Assembly (NCBI GenBank): GCA_002316835.1
Contig: DCEG01000040.1
Span: 682 to 29,721 of the forward strand
DNA: 29,040 bases
Direction: 5' to 3'
Source: Bacteroidales bacterium UBA1035
GTDB taxonomy: Bacteria; Bacteroidota; Bacteroidia; Bacteroidales; Dysgonomonadaceae
Shown: positions 23,469 through 29,040 of the stretch, piece after piece
Position numbering within the stretch: the stretch's first letter is position 1
Layout of the letters: each line of letters opens with the position of its first letter
Program-made: the position numbers and the translations under genes
Notes under the pieces: model-generated
What the model saw: only the letters and a program-made list of their open reading frames with translations
The model's database searches: none
What the model was told of the DNA's origin: nothing

Positions 23469-24698
23469 TTATTCTTCCCAAACCAAATAAGCCGACACTA
23501 GCCAGTGATTCAGTTTGTTATCCGAAATTGGTGTAGATTCCGGAATGTTGATGGTAAGCGTGTGATTGCCTGCAACAAGGTTAGGTAGATTAACTTCCAC
23601 GGGTGGAACATCGCTGCCGGGGCACCAGTTACTGCGCGATAAATCGGACGAAGCCAGCGGTTCCTCAATTTCTTTAACAGCCCGTTTGCCTTCGTTGCTG
23701 ATATAAGCCATGTCTCTCTTCATTAGCCAGACGCCGGAGGTAGGGTTAAATCGGCGAAATGAAGCACAATCTGTCCTCCATGGCAGAAAATTTAAAACTT
23801 CTTTCCCATTTACATATAAAATATTTTTCTGTGGATGAAATTCATCACCACCCGAATGCCCGCCATGTCCTGTAGCAATGTATTTCAGACGAATATTTTT
23901 TGCATTTTTTGGAATATTAAACGGAATTTTCACATCTTTTCGCGAGAAAATATCGGGAATCTTTTGCCCGATGTAATAGTTTGTATTTATAAGCGGTTCA
24001 ACGTGTGTATTCGGTTTTTTATCGTGTTTCAGGTTGCTTTCGGTAAATGACAATTCAACGTCAACTTTGTAACCTTCTTTTGTCCATGTGTCGATAAATA
24101 GGCCCACATAAATTTCTCCTTCAAGCAGAGGAAGCAAATCGGTGATATTTTGTTTCCAAACCACATTTTCAGCCCATCCGTCCACATAAACCGGTCGTCG
24201 CTTTTTCGAGACCGAATCTTCATTGTTACTGAAGTGCCCCACGCCGAACGGCGTCATAAATCGCATCAATTCAACTGTCGGAATATAATCCATTCCGTTA
24301 ACAATTCCACTTAGTTGTTCGTATTTCAAAGTATCTTGTTGAGGATATGAGGCTTTATTGGCAGCAATATCCAGCATTGTAATCTTAGAATTCTGTGGTA
24401 TTACAAAGCACGACCCCGATTTATCCCACGGATCACCATTAGAAACCAGCGAAATACTGATACCGGTTTCAGTATAATTTTTAAATTCAGGAACCTGAAT
24501 TTTTTTCAATACAATCCTTCCATTTCCCAAGTAGATAAGTCCGTCTTTTTCAACAACGCCATCTGGAAAATCCGATGGGTTAAAAAGCACAGGCGTGTTT
24601 TGAAAAATGGAAATATTGACAGGTTTTTTTGTTCTGTTTTGAGCAAAAATTCCCAAAGCAAGAAAAAGTAGAATTGCTACAAAGTATGATCTTTTCAT
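23469..24698 (-). CDS. Secreted PNGase F-like peptide:N-glycosidase
   Basis: The 409-residue protein has a signal peptide (MKRSYFVAILLFLALGIFAQ). It aligns by eye with Flavobacterium PNGase F, an amidase that releases N-glycans from asparagine: ELMRFMTPFGVGHF matches EIGRFITPYWVG, and SRSNWCPGSDVPPVEV matches the RAGWCPGMAVPT block. Catalytic positions appear as Asp92 (PWD, PNGase F Asp60), Glu286 (GDEFHPQKN, Glu206) and Asp203 (FIDTW) where PNGase F has Glu118. The E-to-D change makes substrate or activity different from PNGase F possible. It lies 47 bases after a PIG-L deacetylase gene, which could act on freed GlcNAc groups. Confidence 0.82.
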   Translation of the reverse strand: MKRSYFVAILLFLALGIFAQNRTKKPVNISIFQNTPVLFNPSDFPDGVVEKDGLIYLGNGRIVLKKIQVPEFKNYTETGISISLVSNGDPWDKSGSCFVIPQNSKITMLDIAANKASYPQQDTLKYEQLSGIVNGMDYIPTVELMRFMTPFGVGHFSNNEDSVSKKRRPVYVDGWAENVVWKQNITDLLPLLEGEIYVGLFIDTWTKEGYKVDVELSFTESNLKHDKKPNTHVEPLINTNYYIGQKIPDIFSRKDVKIPFNIPKNAKNIRLKYIATGHGGHSGGDEFHPQKNILYVNGKEVLNFLPWRTDCASFRRFNPTSGVWLMKRDMAYISNEGKRAVKEIEEPLASSDLSRSNWCPGSDVPPVEVNLPNLVAGNHTLTINIPESTPISDNKLNHWLVSAYLVWEE

Positions 24699-24745
24699 AA
24701 AAAATGAAGTGTTGTTTTGATGTTCAGAAAAAGTGGCCCCTGGTG

Positions 24746-25618
24746 TTATTTACTGATCATCGGAAACAATTCCCTAATTTCCGATTCGTTGGGTTGTCTT
24801 CCGTATTCGCATATTTCGAAAGCTTCAGCATCGGTTATTTTATCAGCTTTGCCCTTTCCGTACCATTTCATAAGAGATTCTTTCACTGCCGGCATAACAG
24901 TTCTTCGTCTGCCGGATTTCAACCATTCAATTCGTTCTTTTTCTCCTTTCGGAACATTCATATCCTGTCCTGCCGTCCACGGAAGCCATTCGAAATACTG
25001 TGATTCGTGTGCAGCCATAGCATAAATTTTTTGATCGATAACGTCAGAAATATCCACCGCTATATCGGGTGAAAATGGATAGGGTTTTTGAAATCTGTCC
25101 TGAGCGTAAAGAAATACGGGATTCTTCTTCAACGGAGGGGCATCGGGTGTCACATTGGGAACAATTACCATATATGCAGCGTCTTGCAAAACAATAGCTG
25201 TATTTCTGTGATCGGGATGATAGTCGTATGGCCTTGGACCAATCACAATATCTGCATTCCATTCCCGTATCAGGCGGATAACCTGATGACGAACTTCTAA
25301 TGTAGGCATTAGTTCTCCGTCGTGATTATCCAGGACTTTGTATGTTACACCAAATCGTTTTCCGGCTTCCTGGGCTTCGGCTCTGCGGATTCTTGCTAAT
25401 GCTCCGCCGCCTTTGGATTGATGCCCTGCGTCACCATTTGTAAGCGATACGAACATCACATTATGTCCAAGTTTGGCAAACTTGATCGCTGTTCCGCCTG
25501 CTGTTCCGTCCGGATCATCGGGATGGGCGCCGATTACAATTACATTTACTTTTTTATCCTGACTTAATATAATGCCAAATGGAAGGAGTACAAAAAGAAT
25601 AGAAACGAGATACTTCAT
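24746..25618 (-). CDS. Secreted PIG-L/LmbE-family deacetylase
   Basis: The 290-residue protein has a signal peptide (MKYLVSILFVLLPFGIILSQ). The PIG-L zinc site is present: AHPDDPDGTAGG (His32, Asp34 as catalytic base, Asp35) and YHPDH (His137), with His204 (AHESQY) as a further family residue. The family de-N-acetylates GlcNAc groups on lipids, glycans or thiols. A signal peptide points to periplasmic or surface glycan rather than a thiol precursor. It is the first gene of a possible three-gene unit with the PNGase F-like amidase and is divergent from the Nif3 gene. Confidence 0.88.
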   Translation of the reverse strand: MKYLVSILFVLLPFGIILSQDKKVNVIVIGAHPDDPDGTAGGTAIKFAKLGHNVMFVSLTNGDAGHQSKGGGALARIRRAEAQEAGKRFGVTYKVLDNHDGELMPTLEVRHQVIRLIREWNADIVIGPRPYDYHPDHRNTAIVLQDAAYMVIVPNVTPDAPPLKKNPVFLYAQDRFQKPYPFSPDIAVDISDVIDQKIYAMAAHESQYFEWLPWTAGQDMNVPKGEKERIEWLKSGRRRTVMPAVKESLMKWYGKGKADKITDAEAFEICEYGRQPNESEIRELFPMISK

Positions 25619-25644
25619 GATAAGCTTAATTTGATTGTCCTTTA

Positions 25645-25652
25645 CAAAATTA
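25645..25652 (-). promoter_or_regulatory. -7 element for the PIG-L unit
   Basis: Read on the minus strand the sequence is TAATTTTG, a full match to TAnnTTTG, 26 bases before the start codon. The -33 position has no TTTG. Confidence 0.5.
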
Positions 25653-25663
25653 TAAAAAACAAT

Positions 25664-25671
25664 TATATTTG
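25664..25671 (+). promoter_or_regulatory. -7 element for the Nif3 gene
   Basis: TATATTTG matches TAnnTTTG and lies 21 bases before the ATG. TTTA at 25641-25644, 19 bases upstream, is a one-mismatch -33 element. The two divergent promoters overlap in 74 bases. Confidence 0.5.
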
Positions 25672-25692
25672 TAGATAAAATCCTTATTTGTT

Positions 25693-26787
25693 ATGCGAAT
25701 AAAAGAAATATTGCAAATTTTAGAAAATCTGGCTCCGATTCCGCTTCAGGAAGATTTTGACAACAGTGGATTACAGGTTGGCGACGTAAATCGGGAAGTA
25801 ACCGGCGCTTTACTTTGTCTGGATGTAACGGAGAGTGTGATTGACGAAGCTACTTCACTGGGATGTAATTTAATAATTTCACATCATCCGCTGGCTTTTA
25901 AATCGTTTAAGTCACTTACGGGGCGTACTTACGTAGAACGTTGTATGATAAAGGCCATAAAGCACGATGTCGCGGTTTATTCTGCACATACCAATCTGGA
26001 TAACACTGTGGGAGGTGTGAATTTCAAACTTGCTGAAATGCTCGGTTTGCAACAAATCAGAATTTTAAGTCCCCAGAAAGATGCGTTGCTGAAATTAGTT
26101 TCGTTTGTTCCTGAGTCGCATGCAGAATATGTACGAAATGCCTTGTTCAACGCAGGTGCCGGAAATATTGGGAACTACGATTCGTGTAGTTTTAACTTAC
26201 ACGGCGATGGTACTTTCAGGGCAAATGAATCGGCAGATCCTTTCGTTGGAGAAGTAGGTAAGTTGCATGTTGAGAAAGAAGTGAGAGTAGAAACTGTTTT
26301 ACCAAAATTTAAGCAGGCTGATGTGCTGAGGGCGTTGTTATCTGTTCATCCCTACGAGGAGCCGGCTTACGATTTTTATCCGCTGAAAAACGATTGGACG
26401 CAAGCCGGAAGCGGGGTAGTGGGCGTATTACCCGAACCGATACCGGAGCAAGAGTTTCTGTACCTACTTAAAGATGTATTTAACTTGCCGACAATCCGGC
26501 ACACCAAATTGCAGAACCACGAAATTCACGACGTGGCTTTGTGCGGTGGGTCGGGTGCGTTTCTCATTCCCGAAGCCATCGGTTACGGCGCCGATGCGTT
26601 TATTACCGGTGAAGCCAAGTATAACGATTTCCACGATGTGGAAGGGCGTTTATTGCTAGCTGTTGTAGGGCATTATGAATCGGAAATTTGCACAAAAGAT
26701 ATCTTTTTCGATGTGATTTCGAAAAAATTTCCTACCTTTGCAGTACATAAATCGGCGTTCGATTCGAATCCCGTGAAATATCTGTAA
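25693..26787 (+). CDS. Nif3-like dinuclear metal centre protein
   Basis: The 364-residue protein is of the long Nif3/YbgI class (GTP cyclohydrolase I type 2 homologue). Metal-site motifs are visible: ISHHPLAFKSF (His64, His65), YSAHTNLDNTVGG (about residue 96), and the C-terminal GEAKYNDFHDV and VGHYESE. The middle holds a PII-like insertion (about 130-235, with VHPYEEPAYDFYPL). Function is not settled; a dinuclear metal hydrolase is expected. It is followed by the C4 zinc-ribbon gene, a pairing found in many bacteria. Confidence 0.92.
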   Translation: MRIKEILQILENLAPIPLQEDFDNSGLQVGDVNREVTGALLCLDVTESVIDEATSLGCNLIISHHPLAFKSFKSLTGRTYVERCMIKAIKHDVAVYSAHTNLDNTVGGVNFKLAEMLGLQQIRILSPQKDALLKLVSFVPESHAEYVRNALFNAGAGNIGNYDSCSFNLHGDGTFRANESADPFVGEVGKLHVEKEVRVETVLPKFKQADVLRALLSVHPYEEPAYDFYPLKNDWTQAGSGVVGVLPEPIPEQEFLYLLKDVFNLPTIRHTKLQNHEIHDVALCGGSGAFLIPEAIGYGADAFITGEAKYNDFHDVEGRLLLAVVGHYESEICTKDIFFDVISKKFPTFAVHKSAFDSNPVKYL

Positions 26788-26827
26788 AAGAAAGCGGTCT
26801 GACGGTGTTCCCGCAGTTACAGATGAA

Positions 26828-26870
26828 TGTAGTAACGAAACAATAAATTGTTTGGTTACTGCATTTTTTT
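26828..26870 (+). terminator. Strong hairpin with T-run between Nif3 and zinc-ribbon genes
   Basis: TGTAGTAAC (26828-26836) pairs with GTTACTGCA (26855-26863), one G-T pair. After a G-G mismatch AAACAAT (26838-26844) pairs with ATTGTTT (26847-26853). A seven-T run (26864-26870) follows at once. It looks like an intrinsic terminator or attenuator. Confidence 0.7.
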
Positions 26871-26895
26871 ATCGAAATATTTAATAATAAAGAAT

Positions 26896-27663
26896 ATGGC
26901 AACAAGAAGAAAAACTACAGTAGAAGATATAGCGGTTGACGAAAAACTGAAATCGTTATACAAACTGCAATCTTATCTTTCAGAAATCGATAAGATTAAA
27001 ACCTTAAGAGGTGAACTTCCTCTTGAAGTAGCTGACCTTGACGACGAAATTGCCGGATTAGGAACGCGTGTAAATAAGTTTGAACTCGATTTGAAAGAAC
27101 TAAGCGAAATGACTAAGGGTGAGAAAATTAAAATCGAGACCAGCAAGACCAAAATCGAGAGATACAACAAACAACTCGAAAATGTTCGTAACAGCAAAGA
27201 GTTCGATCATTTATCGAAAGAGGTAGAGTTTGAAACGCTTGAAATTGAATTGGCAGAAAAGCATATCCGTGAAAATGCGCATGCAGAAAAGAATATTAAA
27301 GAACAAATTGCTGCTGCAAATGAGCTTTTAAACGAAAAAAATATTGACTTGGAAGCTAAGAAAAAAGAACTCGACGATATAGTATCGGAAACTAAAACGC
27401 AGGAAGAGAAGATACGTGAAAAAGCTAAAAAAACCGAAACCACTATCGAACCTCGTTTGCTTACTGCTTTTAAACGGATACGTAAAAATGCCCGCAACGG
27501 TTTGGGAATCGTGCCTATTCAGCGTGGCGCTTGCGGTGGTTGTTTCAACAAAATTCCACCACAGAAACAAATGGATATAAAAATGGGTAAGAAAATTATC
27601 GTTTGCGAGTATTGTGGACGTATTATGATAGATCCGGAATTGGCAGGAGTTTCGATAGACTGA
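26896..27663 (+). CDS. Coiled-coil protein with C4-type zinc ribbon
   Basis: From the ATG at 26896 (MATRRKTTVEDI) the protein has 255 residues; an upstream in-frame extension overlaps the hairpin and is unlikely. Residues about 20-190 are a long charged coiled coil, and the C-terminus has a four-Cys zinc ribbon: GACGGCFNKIPPQKQ and VCEYCGRIMIDPEL. The zf-RING_7/DUF164-type family has a hairpin-shaped coiled coil with a possible nucleic-acid-binding ribbon. It regularly neighbours Nif3. No signal peptide, so it is cytosolic. Confidence 0.88.
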   Translation: MATRRKTTVEDIAVDEKLKSLYKLQSYLSEIDKIKTLRGELPLEVADLDDEIAGLGTRVNKFELDLKELSEMTKGEKIKIETSKTKIERYNKQLENVRNSKEFDHLSKEVEFETLEIELAEKHIRENAHAEKNIKEQIAAANELLNEKNIDLEAKKKELDDIVSETKTQEEKIREKAKKTETTIEPRLLTAFKRIRKNARNGLGIVPIQRGACGGCFNKIPPQKQMDIKMGKKIIVCEYCGRIMIDPELAGVSID

Positions 27664-27671
27664 ATATAGAA

Positions 27672-27707
27672 ACGGGGCTTTCACCATTTGAAAGTCCCGT
27701 TTTGTTT
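27672..27707. terminator. Bidirectional terminator between convergent genes
   Basis: ACGGGGCTTTC (27672-27682) and GAAAGTCCCGT (27690-27700) form an 11-pair stem with one G-T pair and a seven-base loop. TTTGTTT follows on the + strand, TTTCTATA on the minus strand. Confidence 0.75.
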
Positions 27708-27735
27708 CAAGTTCATTATCTTTTGTAAAAGGTTA

Positions 27736-28122
27736 TCAATTGCAGTGCAGACAATGTTTTCGGTGTATGCTGAGTCTTTCTCCACATCGTTCGCATGTCC
27801 ATTTCTGTTCTTCATTTTTTAGAAATGCTGATAATCCATTTTGTTGAATGCTTTGCAAATTTTCGATAAGGCTTGTGTTGTAATTTGTTCGGTACCTTTT
27901 ATCTAATTGTCTTAAACGCTTACACGGAAAATCTTTACATTCATAACAGAACCCGGATTCTGTAGCTTGTAATTTTTGGCAATTGCTTATCACACAACGT
28001 AGACAACTGTTCATTTTATATCCGGTTGTTCTTCTGCAGCCGTGGCATTGATTTTTATCCCGTAGATGTGCAATGCACACACTGCAATTGATTCCGCAAG
28101 GAGCGATCATTAATTTCTCCAT
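27736..28122 (-). CDS. DUF3795 cysteine-rich protein with C-terminal zinc ribbon
   Basis: The protein opens with the DUF3795 signature IAPCGINCSVCIAHLRDKN-QCHGC, then SCLRCVISNC, GFCYECKDFPCKRL and ends with a separate ribbon WTCERCGERLSIHRKHCLHC. About 15 cysteines imply several metal sites, function unknown. The start at 28122 (MEKLMIAPCG) is chosen; 28110 is an alternative whose ATG overlaps the stop of the preceding gene as TAATG, and 28158 gives a longer form deep inside that gene. Either way the two genes overlap and are probably coupled. Confidence 0.78.
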   Translation of the reverse strand: MEKLMIAPCGINCSVCIAHLRDKNQCHGCRRTTGYKMNSCLRCVISNCQKLQATESGFCYECKDFPCKRLRQLDKRYRTNYNTSLIENLQSIQQNGLSAFLKNEEQKWTCERCGERLSIHRKHCLHCN

Positions 28123-28373
28123 CTTCCCAACCGCTTCATTCCGCGGGTAAAGAGCCACGTCATAAATTTGTTGTTCCCACTCTCAATCATCTTTTGACGA
28201 CAAAATTCCTGAAATTCTTTCACATCGGTTCCTGTGTAAGTGAATTCACCGTTTTGATAACAGTAACTGCAATATAAGGCATTACTGCTTCCATCAGCAT
28301 TTGTACCACCGCCATTTGGGTCTTTGCTTATTGGCATTCCGCAGCTCTGACACATTTTATTCTTTGCTTTCAT
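28110..28373 (-). CDS. Small zinc-ribbon protein
   Basis: The 87-residue protein has KMCQSCGMPISKDPNGGGTN followed by ALYCSYCYQNGEFTYTG, the pattern of the putative zinc ribbon domain (zinc_ribbon_2) with two CxxC pairs, then a helical tail (EFQEFCRQKMIE). Met7 (28355) is an alternative start. Function unknown. Its stop overlaps the start region of the DUF3795 gene. The gene shares the minus strand with the beta-barrel gene, 53 bases downstream of that gene's stop. Confidence 0.8.
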   Translation of the reverse strand: MKAKNKMCQSCGMPISKDPNGGGTNADGSSNALYCSYCYQNGEFTYTGTDVKEFQEFCRQKMIESGNNKFMTWLFTRGMKRLGRWRN

Positions 28374-28426
28374 AATTTCAACCTGTTTTTATACTATTCA
28401 AGTTATTAGCTTGCGAATGATTATTA

Positions 28427-29040
28427 CTAATAATACACTGGCTTTCCCGGGAAAGTACTTCCAATCATAAACCGAAGAGTAATCCAGTGCGTTGTTCCGT
28501 CGAGCGTTGAAATTGACTTTTTGTAATCTGGGATTTGGCACTGATACCGGAGTCCCACTTTCAGGATTCGATTGATAGCGCCGACTGCGAAATTTTTATC
28601 GGGAACATTGTAGTCAATACCGATTCCCAGGTTTATACCCAAACCATCTACTTTGAAAGTGTTGAGCGCCGGGTCGGAATTGGATGTTTTCAAATTCGGT
28701 TCAAAAAAGCTATATGCCAGTCCTGCATAGGGATAGATGCTGAATTGTTCCACATCGAAATTTACACCTAAATTGGCCCCCACAAACGCGTGGATGGAAC
28801 CCGAACCTGACGGCCATTGGCTTTCTCCAACCGGAATGTCTTTTGTCAGTTTGTTTGCCGAAAATCCGCCGTTAGCCATTAAAAATACGTTTTTATAAAA
28901 TACGCCCACTTCTGTGTCTGCGGCAAATCCGGGATTGAAATGCGCTGCTAGGCCACCTTGTGGAACCATTGTTCCCATTCCTACTCCCCATGAATAAGCC
29001 CAGGGTGAGGGTTCAATCCGATAATTTTGTCTGTTTTGTT
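28427..29040 (-). CDS. Outer-membrane beta-barrel protein (5' end missing)
   Basis: The frame is open to the window edge and reads NYRIEPSPWAYSWGVGMGTM before the first internal Met at 28978, so that Met is not the start. The visible 200 or so residues alternate polar and hydrophobic in strand-sized blocks: GVFYKNVFLMANGGFSANKL, AFVGANLGVNFDVEQFSIYP, YAGLAYSFFEPN, GINLGIGIDYNV, ILKVGLRYQCQIP and a final WITLRFMIG. This fits an eight-stranded OmpA/OmpW-like or PorT-like barrel. No ligand or partner is evident. Confidence 0.7.
   Translation of the reverse strand, partial: QNRQNYRIEPSPWAYSWGVGMGTMVPQGGLAAHFNPGFAADTEVGVFYKNVFLMANGGFSANKLTKDIPVGESQWPSGSGSIHAFVGANLGVNFDVEQFSIYPYAGLAYSFFEPNLKTSNSDPALNTFKVDGLGINLGIGIDYNVPDKNFAVGAINRILKVGLRYQCQIPDYKKSISTLDGTTHWITLRFMIGSTFPGKPVYY

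Noticed and set aside
24704..25025. Two + strand ORFs of about 100 residues opposite the PIG-L gene
   Set aside because: They overlap each other and the conserved C-terminal part of PIG-L, and are Phe/Ser-rich shadow frames.
28976..28978. ATG as the start of the beta-barrel gene
   Set aside because: The frame remains open and barrel-like to the window edge, and no signal peptide follows this Met.

Overview
The window looks like a chromosome segment of a Bacteroidota bacterium, most likely order Bacteroidales. This rests on the S10-spc-alpha ribosomal operon in Bacteroidota order, on several -7 elements of the TAnnTTTG type with one complete TTTG-N20-TATTTTTG promoter, and on families common in that phylum (DUF5916, DUF6057, DUF6448, FkbO/Hyg5-type chorismate enzyme). 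The family or genus cannot be fixed from the sequence alone.

Region 1 (1-9890) is the distal ribosomal protein operon, all on the + strand: rplX (cut by the window edge), rplE, rpsN, rpsH, rplF, rplR, rpsE, rpmD, rplO, secY, map, infA, rpmJ, rpsM, rpsK, rpsD, rpoA, rplQ. It builds both ribosomal subunits, the Sec channel, the enzyme that trims the initiator methionine, IF-1 and the RNA polymerase alpha subunit. Oddities are a Lys/Ala-rich N-terminal tail on uL5, a long C-terminal tail on bL17, strong Shine-Dalgarno sequences before rplE and rplF, three gaps filled with degenerate short-period repeats in inverted arrangement, and a possible structured leader before rpsD. Two hairpins close the operon.

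Region 2 (10186-14980, +) holds a type II NADH dehydrogenase, a secreted DUF6448 protein and a large outer-membrane DUF5916 protein with a CBM9-like domain. Terminators follow the first two.

Region 3 (15005-18838) has an HxlR regulator divergent from a two-gene operon: a secreted metallo-beta-lactamase-fold protein that has lost most metal ligands, and a secreted GATase-like/DUF4350-like protein. The shared promoter region carries a perfect 8+8 bp dyad and a complete Bacteroidota promoter. A DUF418 membrane protein follows, then a decayed gene remnant with an in-frame stop.

Region 4 (18999-22262, +) is a two-gene unit: a DUF6057 membrane protein with a helical-repeat C-terminus and a lipoprotein with one CxxCH haem motif and a PD40/TolB-like propeller.

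Region 5 (22269-25618, -) is a possible three-gene unit: a secreted PIG-L deacetylase, a secreted PNGase F-like amidase and an FkbO/Hyg5-type chorismate enzyme. The first two suggest processing of GlcNAc-containing glycans.

Region 6 (25693-29040) has a Nif3-family protein and its usual partner, a coiled-coil C4 zinc-ribbon protein, on the + strand. On the - strand are a DUF3795 protein, a small zinc-ribbon protein and the 3' part of an outer-membrane beta-barrel gene that runs off the edge. I saw no tRNA, rRNA, insertion sequence or CRISPR array.
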